From Cobetia amphilecti (GTDB lineage Bacteria > Pseudomonadota > Gammaproteobacteria > Pseudomonadales > Halomonadaceae): DNA of 64,000 nt. Below, piece by piece: positions 50,308 to 61,721 of the stretch (the first letter of the stretch is position 1; each line of letters starts with the position of its first letter). The DNA lies in NCBI RefSeq assembly GCF_020217465.1, contig NZ_CP084115.1:1240001-1304000 (forward strand), in the 5' to 3' direction. Position numbers and translations under genes: made by a program. Under the pieces are notes generated by a model. That model did no database searches and was not told where the DNA came from. It saw nothing but the letters and a program-made list of their open reading frames with translations.

Positions 50308-51492
50308 ATGACCATCGCAGATCGCTGGCTCCTCCCGGATGGCATGGATGAGGTATTGCCCCCTCAGGCAACCCGTATGGAGGCGCTGCGCCGCGCGCTG
50401 CTCGACCTCTATCATCGCTTCGGCTATGACCTGGTGCTGCCGCCGCCCGTCGAATTTCTCGATTCGCTGCTGACCGGCACCGGTACCGAGCTTGATCTGC
50501 AGACCTTCAAGCTGACCGACCAGATGACCGGTCGCATGATGGGCGCCAGCGCCGACGTCACCCCGCAGGTGGCGCGCATGGACGCTCACTCCCTGCACCG
50601 CGAAGGCCCGGTACGTCTGTGCTACTGCGCCAACGTGCTGCGCACCAAGGCGGACAAGCACCAGGGCGGTCGCAGCCCGGTGCAGGTCGGTGCTGAGCTG
50701 TTCGGTCACGCCGGCCTCGAGGCCGACCACGAGATCCTGCACCTGGCACTGACCAGTCTCGAGCAGGCCGGCGCCGGTGAATTGCACCTGGCACTGGGCC
50801 ATATCGGCATCTATCGTGCCTTGATCGCCGAAGCCGGCATGAATGACGAGTACGAGCGTGAACTGTTCGCCGCCATCGAGCGTAAACAGTATTCCGCTCT
50901 CGATGCATTGATCGATCGCGTGGTGGGGGACAAGGTAGTGGCGGGCATGCTCAAGGCGCTGCCGCACCTGCACGGTGATGACGAGATTCTTGCCCAGGCG
51001 CGTACCGCCTTCGCCGGCGCACCGGCGGCAGTCGCCAGCGCTCTGGATCAGCTGACGGCGCTGAGCTGCGCGGTCCGCGAGCGTCATCCGCAGGTCACGC
51101 TCTATTTCGATCTCGCCGAACTGCGCGGTTACGAGTATCACACCGGCATGGTGTTCGCGGCCTACGTCCCGGGATACGGTCAGGCGCTGGCCAAGGGTGG
51201 TCGCTACGACGATACTGGACGTGCCTTCGGTCGTGCGCGTCCTGCCACCGGCTTCTCGATGGACCTCAAGCAGCTGGCCTCGCTGGCCGTGCAGGCCCCG
51301 GCCTGCGACGGCATCTGGGCGCCGGCACTCAACGACAGCGCGCTGCGTGAGTGTGTCGATCAGCTGCGTGCCGCTGGCGAGCGTGTCATCGAAGCGCTGC
51401 CGGGCCAGACCACCGGCGCGGATGCACACCGTTGCAATCGTGAGCTGGTCAATGGCGACGGCGGCTGGCAGGTCGTCACACTCGATGCCTGA
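50308..51492 (+). CDS. hisZ: ATP phosphoribosyltransferase regulatory subunit HisZ
   Basis: 394 residues resembling histidyl-tRNA synthetase without the anticodon domain: WLLPDGMDEVLPPQA, LTGTGTELDLQTFKLTDQMTG (here TELDLQTFKLTDQMTG), MMGASADVTPQVARMDAH, then YFDLAELRGYEYHTGMVF and GGRYDDTGRAFGRARPATG. It pairs with a short catalytic HisG (not in this window) in histidine synthesis. It takes the place of yjeT between hflC and purA. AGGA lies before the ATG. Confidence 0.93.
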   Translation: MTIADRWLLPDGMDEVLPPQATRMEALRRALLDLYHRFGYDLVLPPPVEFLDSLLTGTGTELDLQTFKLTDQMTGRMMGASADVTPQVARMDAHSLHREGPVRLCYCANVLRTKADKHQGGRSPVQVGAELFGHAGLEADHEILHLALTSLEQAGAGELHLALGHIGIYRALIAEAGMNDEYERELFAAIERKQYSALDALIDRVVGDKVVAGMLKALPHLHGDDEILAQARTAFAGAPAAVASALDQLTALSCAVRERHPQVTLYFDLAELRGYEYHTGMVFAAYVPGYGQALAKGGRYDDTGRAFGRARPATGFSMDLKQLASLAVQAPACDGIWAPALNDSALRECVDQLRAAGERVIEALPGQTTGADAHRCNRELVNGDGGWQVVTLDA

Positions 51493-51545
51493 GCTTGTAT
51501 GACTGAGCTTGTATGACTGAGCTTGAATGGTTGAGCTTCGGTGAT
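51490..51545. repeat. 14 bp tandem repeat (x4) beginning at the hisZ stop codon
   Basis: TGAGCTTGTATGAC at 51490-51503 and 51504-51517, then TGAGCTTGAATGGT and TGAGCTTCGGTGAT. The first TGA is the hisZ stop, so the repeats appear to grow from the gene end. Confidence 0.88.
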
Positions 51546-51575
51546 CCGAGAGCGATGGCAGCGAGTGACAGATAG

Positions 51576-52976
<1,401 letters not shown>

Positions 52977-53028
52977 TCATCACGCATGGCTCACATGAGC
53001 CTTGCATGACGGCATGATGGCGTGACCA

Positions 53029-53062
53029 AGACACCCCGTCGGGAATTCCCCGGCGGGGTGTC
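53029..53062 (+). terminator. Terminator of purA
   Basis: AGACACCCCG pairs with CGGGGTGTCT across a GC-rich inner stem, followed by TGCGTTG. Just after it GCGTTGTAGAG-like motifs recur (53065-53128) in low-complexity DNA. Confidence 0.75.
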
Positions 53063-53221
53063 TTGCGTTGTGGAGGGGCGCGCGTTGTAGAGATGACTTG
53101 TGTTGCAGGTAGGGCTTGCGTTGTAGAGAGGGTGGGGCTGCCGTCATCGCTTACCTGGCGCGCACGGGATTGTTGTACAGGGCACCTGGTCCCTAGGGCA
53201 GGGCTGGTAGATATTTTAAAT

Positions 53222-53240
53222 GGGAATGATTGTTATTTTT
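53222..53240. promoter_or_regulatory. Fur-box-like A/T-rich site upstream of suf
   Basis: GGGAATGATTGTTATTTTT partly matches the Fur consensus on the minus strand (CAATCATT core). suf operons of E. coli are Fur-regulated, which makes this worth noting; the match is imperfect. Confidence 0.3.
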
Positions 53241-53315
53241 GTTGTGATCGGCGGCTATCTTGTCGGCAAACTGGTTGCCCAGGTCGCAATTCGACGTTTT
53301 CGGTGGGGTCCCCGC

Positions 53316-53344
53316 TTCACATCGTTCTGATACAGGACTAAAAT
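53316..53344 (+). promoter_or_regulatory. Sigma-70 promoter of the suf operon
   Basis: TTCACA (53316-53321) and TAAAAT (53339-53344) each differ from consensus at one base and are separated by exactly 17 bp. The predicted start is about 30 bp before the regulator's ATG. Confidence 0.7.
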
Positions 53345-53354
53345 GGTCCCCAAT
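53330..53354. promoter_or_regulatory. IscR-type-1-like operator over the suf -10 box
   Basis: The core GACTAAAATGGTC (53336-53348) within ATACAG...CCCCAAT fits most positions of the E. coli type-1 IscR consensus (GACTRWWWYAGTC core). It covers the -10 element, so a bound Rrf2 protein would block the promoter. The regulator is most likely the gene directly downstream. Confidence 0.6.
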
Positions 53355-53379
53355 TAATCTTCCCGTGGTGGAGGCCAGC

Positions 53380-53886
53380 ATGCTGAAGCTTTCCAAGATG
53401 ACCGATTATGCCGCTGTCGTGATGGCGCGCATCGCCCGCGAGCCGGACTCGGCCCATGCGGCGATCGATCTGGCCGAAAGCGTGCAGCTGCCGCATCCCA
53501 CCGTGAGCAAGACGCTCAAGGCGCTGGTGCGGGCAGGGCTGCTTGAGTCGCGGCGCGGCGCGCTGGGCGGTTATCGCCTGGCACGCCCGGCCAGCCAGAT
53601 CACGGCCAGCGACATCATCAGCGCCATCGAAGGCCCGGTGGCCGTGACCGAGTGCAGCCACGCCGACGGCGATTGCGAGCTGGTCAACACCTGCGGGGTG
53701 GCCGACAACTGGCAGCGCGTCTCGTACGCCATCAGTGAGCTGCTGGGCAGCGTGACGCTGGCGCATCTGGCGTCATCCGCGCCACTGCGCATGCCGGTGC
53801 AACTGCCGATTCAGGCCATCAGCCTGTACGGGGATGACGAACCGCCCCCCATGGCCACGGCAGCCGACAGCACCGGTAAACGCTGA
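53380..53886 (+). CDS. Rrf2-family SUF system regulator
   Basis: 168 residues from ATG 53380 (GTGGAGG before it). Winged [37 protein letters not shown] and [16 protein letters not shown]. Three cysteines, C-x6-C-x5-C in [14 protein letters not shown], are placed to hold an Fe-S cluster. The family (SUF regulator TIGR02944, related to IscR) represses suf when clusters are plentiful. It starts the operon ahead of sufB. It occupies the place of nsrR in enterics but its sequence looks like the SUF type. Confidence 0.88.
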   Translation: MLKLSKMTDYAAVVMARIAREPDSAHAAIDLAESVQLPHPTVSKTLKALVRAGLLESRRGALGGYRLARPASQITASDIISAIEGPVAVTECSHADGDCELVNTCGVADNWQRVSYAISELLGSVTLAHLASSAPLRMPVQLPIQAISLYGDDEPPPMATAADSTGKR

Positions 53887-54005
53887 ATCCGTTGCCGCGC
53901 GACACACGTCGCCGTGGCAACACGAACATTCGAACTTCGCTGCGATTCGGGCGGGGTGATCAGGCATCTGAACAGACCCGGAGCTCTCCGGGAGAGGAGA
54001 CCAGC

Positions 54006-55448
<1,443 letters not shown>

Positions 55449-55522
55449 TCCCGCCGTCCCTTTCGCATTCACCCCATTCTTGAAGGCCGCTCGCGGGCGG
55501 CCTGTCAGCAAAAGGTATCAAC

Positions 55523-56272
55523 ATGCTCGTAGTCAAAGATCTGCACGTTTCGGTGGAAGGCAAGGAAATCCTCAAGGGTCTCGATCTGACCATCAACAAG
55601 GGTGAAGTCCACGCCATCATGGGGCCGAACGGCGCAGGCAAGTCCACGCTGTCTTCCGTGATCGCCGGCAAGGACGGCTATGAAGTGACCTCGGGCACCA
55701 TTACCTATGAAGGTGAGGATGTGCTGGAGATGGAAGTCGAAGAGCGTGCGCGTGCCGGCATGCTGCTGGGCTTCCAGTACCCGGTGGAAATCCCGGGGGT
55801 CAAGAACGTCTACCTGCTCAAGGCGGCGCTGAATGCCAAGCGTGAAGCCGAAGGCCTGGGCGAGATTCCGGCCCCGGAATTCATGAAGCTGATCCGCGAG
55901 AAACTGGCCTTCATGCAGATGGACGCCAGCTTCCTGCAGCGCGCCGTCAACGAAGGCTTCTCCGGCGGTGAGAAGAAGCGCAACGAGATCCTGCAGATGC
56001 TGGTGCTGGAACCGAAGCTCGCCATGCTCGACGAGATCGACTCCGGCCTCGACATCGATGCCCTCAAGGTCGTCGCCAAGGGCGTCAACTCGCTGCGCAA
56101 CGAAGACCGCGCCGTGCTGATGGTCACCCACTACCAGCGTCTGCTCGAGCACATCGTGCCGGACCAGATCCACGTGCTGATGGATGGCCGCATCGTCAAG
56201 TCCGGCGACAAGTCGCTGGCACTCGAACTCGAAGCCCAGGGCTATGACTGGCTGCAGGAGGAAACCGCGTAA
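55523..56272 (+). CDS. sufC: Fe-S assembly ATPase SufC
   Basis: 249 residues of an ABC-type ATPase. Walker A GPNGAGKSTLSSVIAG, Q-loop LGFQYPVEIPGV, signature FSGGEKKRNEILQ, Walker B LAMLDEIDSGLD and H-loop VTHYQRLL are all present. Soluble partner of SufB and SufD, not a transporter. It overlaps sufD by one base. Confidence 0.97.
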   Translation: MLVVKDLHVSVEGKEILKGLDLTINKGEVHAIMGPNGAGKSTLSSVIAGKDGYEVTSGTITYEGEDVLEMEVEERARAGMLLGFQYPVEIPGVKNVYLLKAALNAKREAEGLGEIPAPEFMKLIREKLAFMQMDASFLQRAVNEGFSGGEKKRNEILQMLVLEPKLAMLDEIDSGLDIDALKVVAKGVNSLRNEDRAVLMVTHYQRLLEHIVPDQIHVLMDGRIVKSGDKSLALELEAQGYDWLQEETA

Positions 56273-57684
56273 TGACAGCACTTGCTACCGCGTCCGTCCC
56301 CGGCAGCGAAGCCTTCGCCAGCGAATTCGCTGCCCGCAAGGCCCGCTTTGCGGCTGACCCGAGCTGGATGGCCGCCCGCCGTCAGGCCGGCATCGCCCGC
56401 TTTGAAGCCCTCGGCCTGCCGACCCGCAAGGTCGAGGCCTGGAAGTACACCGACACCCAGGCACTGGGTCGTCAGCAATATCGTCTCGCCGACGATGCAA
56501 GCCTCGCGCCGGCCGTGAAGGATGCGCTGGCTCTCGACGTCGACGCCTACCGTCTGGTGTTCGTCGATGGCCTCTACAATGCCGAGCTGTCCGATGTGGC
56601 AGGCCTGCCCGACACCGTGCGTGTCGTGCCGCTGTCTGACGCCATCGTCAATCAGCCGGAAGTCATCGGCGGCTCGCTGAACCGCCTGACCGGCATCGAC
56701 TTCACGCCGTTCGTGGCGCTGAACTCCGCCTTCACCGAAGAGGGTGCGGTGATTCAGGTCGGCCCGCGCACGGTGCTCGACAAGCCGGTCTACGTGCTGT
56801 TCCTGTCGCGTGCCGCCGTCGAAGGCCAGCCCGTGACCATGAGCCACCCGCGTCTGCTGGTGCAGCTGGGCAGCCGCGCTGAAGCCAGCGTGATCGAGCA
56901 TCACATCGGTGAGAGCGGCGCGACCAACTTCACCAACATGGTCAGCGAAGTGATGCTGGAGCGCGGCGCCGTGCTCAATCACTACAAGCTGGGCGAAGCC
57001 GCCACCGGCGAGACGCATATCGCCTCGCTGCAGGTCGAGCAGCCGCGTGACAGCCAGTATCGCTCCATCAACCTGAACACCGGTGGTGGTTTGGTGCGCA
57101 ACGACATCGTCTGCGACCTGAACGGCAACAACGCCCATGCACGCCTCGATGGCCTGTTCTTCGGTCGTGATCGCCAGCACGTGGACACCCACTCGCTGGT
57201 CAATCACAACGAGGCACTGACGTTCTCCGACGAGAACTACAAGGGCATCCTGGCCGACCGCGCCCGCGGCGTCTTCAATGGCCGCGTGCTGGTCAAGCGC
57301 GACAGCCAGCAGATCGAGGCGCATCAGAACAACGCCAACCTGCTGCTGTCGGACCGCGCCGAGATCAACACCAAGCCGGAACTCGAGATCTACGCCGACG
57401 ACGTCAAGTGCTCCCACGGCACCACGACCGGTCAGCTCGACGAGACCGCCGTGTTCGCGCTGCGCGCCCGTGGCATCGATGAGCAGACCGCCCGTGGCCT
57501 TTTGACCCTGGCCTTCGCCAACGAAGTCATGACCGGTCTGGGCATCGACGCCATCGCCGAGCGCATCGAGCGCAGTGTCGCGGGACGCCTGCCGTCACGC
57601 TTCCACCTCGATGAGCTGGTCGATCTCAGCGTCGAGCTGGGCGGTGGCGCCGTGGCGGTGGCACGTGATGAGGACTTTGCATGA
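56272..57684 (+). CDS. sufD: Fe-S cluster assembly protein SufD
   Basis: 470 residues. RKVEAWKYTDTQAL near the N-terminus, then the beta-helix core and NANLLLSDRAEINTKPELEI, DDVKCSHGTTTGQLDE and ARGIDEQTARGLL are SufD/SufB family features. It stabilises the SufBC2D complex and helps iron entry. Overlaps with sufC (1 bp) and sufS (4 bp) imply translational coupling. Confidence 0.96.
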   Translation: MTALATASVPGSEAFASEFAARKARFAADPSWMAARRQAGIARFEALGLPTRKVEAWKYTDTQALGRQQYRLADDASLAPAVKDALALDVDAYRLVFVDGLYNAELSDVAGLPDTVRVVPLSDAIVNQPEVIGGSLNRLTGIDFTPFVALNSAFTEEGAVIQVGPRTVLDKPVYVLFLSRAAVEGQPVTMSHPRLLVQLGSRAEASVIEHHIGESGATNFTNMVSEVMLERGAVLNHYKLGEAATGETHIASLQVEQPRDSQYRSINLNTGGGLVRNDIVCDLNGNNAHARLDGLFFGRDRQHVDTHSLVNHNEALTFSDENYKGILADRARGVFNGRVLVKRDSQQIEAHQNNANLLLSDRAEINTKPELEIYADDVKCSHGTTTGQLDETAVFALRARGIDEQTARGLLTLAFANEVMTGLGIDAIAERIERSVAGRLPSRFHLDELVDLSVELGGGAVAVARDEDFA

Positions 57685-58925
57685 GCGCACTCGACAACCT
57701 GATGCTCGACGTCGTGCGGGTACGCGAGGATTTTCCGATCCTCGAGCGTCGCGTGCATGGTGATGTGCCGCTGATCTATCTGGACAGCGCCGCCACCAGT
57801 CAGACGCCGACCGCCGTCATCGACGCGATGAGCGACTACTACCGCAAGACCAATGCCAACATCCACCGTGGCCTGCATACCCTGGCGGATGAGGCGACGG
57901 CGGCCTTCGAAGGTACGCGTGAGAAGGTGCGCAGCTTCATCAATGCGCGTCTGACGCGGGAAGTCATCTTCACGCGTGGCACCACCGAGGCGATCAATCT
58001 GGTCGCCAACAGCTGGGGAGCCAACTGGCTGAATGCCGGCGATGAAGTGCTGATCTCGGTGATGGAGCATCACGCCAACATCGTGCCGTGGCAGCTTCTG
58101 GCCGAGCGTCTCGACATCGTCATCAAGGTCATCCCGTGTGACGACGATGGCGTGCTCGACATGGCGGCTTACCGCGACCTGCTGGGCGAGAAGACACGCC
58201 TGGTCTGCGTCAATCAGGTTTCCAACGCCCTGGGCAGCATCAACCCGGTGGCCGAGATGGCGACGCTGGCGCACGCTCACGACGCGCTGATTCTGGTCGA
58301 TGGCGCCCAGGCGGTGCCGCATCAGCAGGTCGATGTGCGCGAGATCGATGCTGACTTCTATGTCTTCTCGGGCCACAAGATGTACGGCCCGACCGGCATC
58401 GGTGTGCTCTACGGCAAGGAAGCGCTGCTGGAGGCGATGCCGCCGTGGCAGGGTGGCGGTGAGATGATCCGCACGGTGTCGTTCGAGAATGGCACCCTGT
58501 TCGCGGACCTGCCGCACAAGTTCGAGGCCGGCACGCCGCCCATCGCCGAGGTCATCGGGCTGGGCAAGGCCATCGACTGGCTGGACTGCACCCACATGGC
58601 GCTGATCACGCGCTGGGAACAGCAGCTGATGCGCCATGCCAGCGAGCGCATGCGCGAAGTGGACGGCCTGCGCATCATCGGCAACTCGCCTGACAAGGCA
58701 GGCGCGATCTCCTTCGTGGTCGATGGTGCCCACGCCCAGGATATCGGTCTGCTGATCGACCAGCTGGGGGTCGCCATCCGTACCGGCCACCACTGCGCGC
58801 AGCCGGTGCTGCGTCGCTTCGGTGTCGATGCCACCTGTCGGGCCTCCTTCGCGGCCTACAACACGCCGGAAGAGATCGACATGTTCGTCGATGCCCTGCA
58901 GCGTGTGCTGACCATGGTGCGCTGA
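57681..58925 (+). CDS. sufS: Cysteine desulfurase SufS
   Basis: 414 residues, type II PLP-dependent desulfurase. IYLDSAATSQTP, EHHANIVPWQ, LVDGAQAVPHQ and FSGHKMYGPTGIGVLYG (PLP lysine) lead to the catalytic Cys372 in IRTGHHCAQPVLRRF. It takes sulfur from cysteine for cluster assembly. Type II enzymes need SufE or SufU as acceptor; neither is in this operon. Confidence 0.96.
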   Translation: MSALDNLMLDVVRVREDFPILERRVHGDVPLIYLDSAATSQTPTAVIDAMSDYYRKTNANIHRGLHTLADEATAAFEGTREKVRSFINARLTREVIFTRGTTEAINLVANSWGANWLNAGDEVLISVMEHHANIVPWQLLAERLDIVIKVIPCDDDGVLDMAAYRDLLGEKTRLVCVNQVSNALGSINPVAEMATLAHAHDALILVDGAQAVPHQQVDVREIDADFYVFSGHKMYGPTGIGVLYGKEALLEAMPPWQGGGEMIRTVSFENGTLFADLPHKFEAGTPPIAEVIGLGKAIDWLDCTHMALITRWEQQLMRHASERMREVDGLRIIGNSPDKAGAISFVVDGAHAQDIGLLIDQLGVAIRTGHHCAQPVLRRFGVDATCRASFAAYNTPEEIDMFVDALQRVLTMVR

Positions 58926-58959
58926 GCACCACCCTGCGGTGGCCCTGACGGGCGCTGAT

Positions 58960-58990
58960 CAATGAGGCTCGCGCATGGCGGGCCTCATTG
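58960..58990 (+). terminator. Hairpin between sufS and sufT
   Basis: CAATGAGGC pairs with GCCTCATTG across a 13-base loop. Only a weak T context follows; may reduce sufT expression relative to sufBCDS. Confidence 0.55.
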
Positions 58991-59091
58991 GTATCGGCAC
59001 TTGCCAGGGGATGTTGTCACCCGCACGTCTTGAGTGAACCAACAGAATTCACGAGCCGCATGCCTGTCATGCGGCTCGGCAAGGAGAGGGC

Positions 59092-59667
59092 ATGAGCCAC
59101 ACTGAAGACCAGCTGGCCAGCCTCGGCAAGGGCCAGAAGATGCCGTTGCAGCGGGACGTGGAGGGCATCTCGGTACCGTTCGGCAAGTCGGTGACCCTGC
59201 ACGAGGACTCGGTGGTCGAAGTCATGCAGGCCAAGGGCAGCACCGTCAGCGTCGCCTTCGAGGGTCGCATGTACCTGATCGAGAGCTTCAGCCTCGATGC
59301 GCTGGGGCTGGACGCCGTGCCGCGTCCGCATCTGCCTGCCGGCCAGAGCGATGCCGACATCGAGGCCTTCGTCTGGGCCCAGCTGCGCACCTGCTTCGAC
59401 CCCGAGATCCCGGTCGACATCGTCGAGCTGGGGCTGGTCTATGGCTGTCGTATCGACACCCTGATCAGCGGCGAGAAGATGGTCAATCTCAAGATGACGT
59501 TGACCGCGCCGGGCTGCGGCATGGGCAACGTGATCGCCGAGGACGCCAAGCGCAAGATTCTTGGCGCCGAGGATGTCTCCAAGGTCCATGTCGAGATCGT
59601 GTTCTCGCCTGCCTGGTCGCGCGAGATGATGAGTGAGGATGCCCGCCTGGAACTGGGCATGTTCTGA
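59092..59667 (+). CDS. sufT: SufT-like Fe-S maturation protein (long form)
   Basis: 191 residues. The N-terminal 80 residues are typical of the long SufT form (QRDVEGISVPFGKSVTLHED). The C-terminal half is a DUF59/MIP18 domain with FDPEIPVDIVELGLVYGCRI and LTAPGCGMGNVIAEDAK, including the conserved Cys. Members help mature specific Fe-S enzymes. It lies 166 bp after sufS with its own AAGGAGAGGGC, probably in the same regulon. The name rests on family resemblance. Confidence 0.88.
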   Translation: MSHTEDQLASLGKGQKMPLQRDVEGISVPFGKSVTLHEDSVVEVMQAKGSTVSVAFEGRMYLIESFSLDALGLDAVPRPHLPAGQSDADIEAFVWAQLRTCFDPEIPVDIVELGLVYGCRIDTLISGEKMVNLKMTLTAPGCGMGNVIAEDAKRKILGAEDVSKVHVEIVFSPAWSREMMSEDARLELGMF

Positions 59668-59921
59668 ACATCATCAGCGCCCCTTAGTCGTCTGCTGTTG
59701 TCGCCCTTTATTGTCTGCGGCCCCCTGGAGGCCTTGCATGGCCGTCAGTCGCAGTAACACTTGGGCGAGATGCAGCAAACGCAACCGGATGGGCGGGAAC
59801 CTCTCGTCCATCCGGCTATCCAATTCACGTTGCTGAGCGTCCGGGCAAGTTGCTGCCTCGGGCCGCGTCGGCACGTCCGTTTGACGGTTTCCGTATCACC
59901 TGCCTCAAGGAAGACTCCCCA

Positions 59922-60527
59922 ATGCGATTCCAGACTGCGCTGCGCACCCTGACCGCCACCCTGATCCTGAGCACCGCTGCCAGCGCGCAGGCCGCCTGGA
60001 AGCTGGATGGCGATGTGTCACAGCTGAGCTTCCAGACCACCAAGATGGCCAAGTCGGGCGCCAGCACCGTCGAGACGGATGCTTTCACCTCCTGGCGGGC
60101 GCGCGTCAATGACGCCGGTCAGCTGTCGGTGGAGATCGACCTCGACTCCGCCAGTACCGGCATTGACATTCGTGACCAGCGCGTCAGCGAGAAGCTGTTC
60201 GAGTCCGGCACCTATCCGTTGGCCGTGATGACCGCCAGTCTCGACATGCCGACCCTCAAGGTGATGGAGCCGGGTGATACTCAGAAAGTGGATGTCGAAG
60301 GCCAGCTGACGCTGCACGACAACACCCAGAACCTGCCGATGAGCCTGCAGGTGACACGCCTGCGTGGCGATCGCTGGCTGGTGCAGACCCTCACGCCTGT
60401 GATGGTCGACGCTGAGCAGTTCGCGCTGGTTGATGGCATTCGCACCCTGCGTGACCTGGCCGGGCTTGGCAACATCGCGACCCAGGTGCCAGTCAACGTC
60501 AAGGCCGTGATGGTGCAGGAAGACTGA
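59922..60527 (+). CDS. YceI-family periplasmic lipocalin-like protein
   Basis: 201 residues from ATG 59922 (CAAGGAAGACTCCCC upstream). Signal peptide MRFQTALRTLTATLIL to AQA, then YceI features: WKLDGDVSQLSFQTTKMAK, EIDLDSASTGIDIRDQRV, FESGTYPLAVMTA and MSLQVTRL. YceI barrels bind isoprenoid or fatty ligands. Function in this host unknown. The 254 bp before it shows no convincing gene. Confidence 0.85.
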   Translation: MRFQTALRTLTATLILSTAASAQAAWKLDGDVSQLSFQTTKMAKSGASTVETDAFTSWRARVNDAGQLSVEIDLDSASTGIDIRDQRVSEKLFESGTYPLAVMTASLDMPTLKVMEPGDTQKVDVEGQLTLHDNTQNLPMSLQVTRLRGDRWLVQTLTPVMVDAEQFALVDGIRTLRDLAGLGNIATQVPVNVKAVMVQED

Positions 60528-60665
60528 GCGGAGTCACCCGCATGCGTGGCCGGGGAACAGTCAGTGCTGGCAGAGCCTCGGCCGCTTGGGTAGGCTGGGC
60601 GCTCATGCCTGCACGATGTGACGGTAACGGCAGGAAAGACAGGCAGGGATGGGCGTGAGGAAGAG

Positions 60666-61616
60666 ATGCAGCGAGTGATCATGCGGGCTGGCTGGACCAT
60701 CGTCGGTCTGCTGGCCGCCGGTGCAATGACGGTGGTCGGGCTCAACCTCTGGGTCGTGATGGCAACGCACGATCGCATTGCCACGTCACCGCTGACCTGT
60801 CAGAGCCGTGAGGTGGGGATCGTGTTCGGCACCTCCCACGGCCTGGTGGGCGGGGGCAGCAATCCGCACTATCAGGCGCGCCTCGATACCGCCGCCCAGC
60901 TCTACCGCCTGCGCCGCGTTTCCAACCTGCTGCTCTCGGGAGACAACCGCACGCGTTACTACAATGAGCCGATGACCATGTGGCGTGATCTGCGAGCACG
61001 CAACGTGCCGCAGGAGTTCATGACGCTCGATTACGCGGGCTTCTCCACCTTCGATACCCTCGTGCGAGCGCACAAGGTCTTCGGTGTCGACGAGGCGGTG
61101 CTGGTCACCCAGCCGTGGCACCTGCCGCGCGCGCTGTTCATCGCCGATGCACTGGGTCTGGAGGCGGTGGGCTGTCCGGCCATCTCCGAGCGCCAGCCGC
61201 CGGGGCTCAAGCTGATGCTGCGCGAGTGGCTGGCCCGTGCGGCGACAGTGGGTGATCTCTACCTGTGGGGGCGCAAGCCGCGCTTCCTCGGGCCGCAGGA
61301 GTCGCTGCCGACGCCGGTGTTGTCATCGCACTCATCATCGCATCCCTCATCATCTCACTCCTCAGACAAGCACGTGATGTCGACGCGAGAGGACTCCGTG
61401 ACAGCCGGAGCAGGGCAGCAGGCCGCTCCCAATCGTGATGTGGCGGATGGAGTGGAAGTGGCGGATGGAGTGGATGTGACGGATAAAGAGAATGCTGCCG
61501 ACACGCCGGACCCGCATGCCCTCGCGCGTCAGGCGCAGGCAAGCCTGCTGGCCAGTCTGCCCGGAGTGAAGCAGGCATTGCTCCAGTGGCTGCCTGTCAG
61601 GTCTGATACGAACTAG
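60666..61616 (+). CDS. SanA/YdcF-like DUF218 membrane protein
   Basis: 316 residues from ATG 60666 (GAGGAAGAG before it). One N-terminal membrane segment (WTIVGLLAAGAMTVVGLNLWV), then a DUF218 domain: IVFGTSHGLVGGGSNPHYQARL, LLLSGDNRTRYYNEPMTM, LDYAGFSTFDTLVRAHKVF and VTQPWHLPRALFIA. This matches SanA, an envelope-barrier protein affecting vancomycin tolerance. The C-terminal 95 residues (after KPRFLGPQ) are extra, low-complexity and repeat-encoded. Confidence 0.85.
   Translation: MQRVIMRAGWTIVGLLAAGAMTVVGLNLWVVMATHDRIATSPLTCQSREVGIVFGTSHGLVGGGSNPHYQARLDTAAQLYRLRRVSNLLLSGDNRTRYYNEPMTMWRDLRARNVPQEFMTLDYAGFSTFDTLVRAHKVFGVDEAVLVTQPWHLPRALFIADALGLEAVGCPAISERQPPGLKLMLREWLARAATVGDLYLWGRKPRFLGPQESLPTPVLSSHSSSHPSSSHSSDKHVMSTREDSVTAGAGQQAAPNRDVADGVEVADGVDVTDKENAADTPDPHALARQAQASLLASLPGVKQALLQWLPVRSDTN
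61323..61475 (+). repeat. 12 bp and 18 bp repeats in the SanA-like tail
   Basis: TCATCGCACTCA-like 12-mers at 61323-61358 encode SSHS/SSHP/SSSH, and GTGGCGGATGGAGTGG at 61440-61457 and 61458-61475 encodes VADGVE and VADGVD. Both arrays are in frame. Confidence 0.85.
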
Positions 61617-61657
61617 CCGCGCATTGGCCTCGTCAGACGCACAAGGTCAACACGAAA

Positions 61658-61689
61658 ACGCCCCGCACTTCCTTTGGAAGGCGGGGCGT
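61658..61689. terminator. Terminator between sanA-like gene and convergent small gene
   Basis: ACGCCCCGC pairs with GCGGGGCGT, with CTTCC/GGAAG inner pairing; A-run on the left and CTTGCGTT on the right, usable on both strands. Confidence 0.85.
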
Positions 61690-61721
61690 CTTGCGTTCAC
61701 GGCCTGGCGGCGGGCAGGTGG

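Noticed and set aside
53380-53886. Naming this gene nsrR because of its place after purA
   Set aside because: HTH, cysteine spacing and linkage to sufB fit the SUF regulator family better; NO control of hmp is already explained by NorR.
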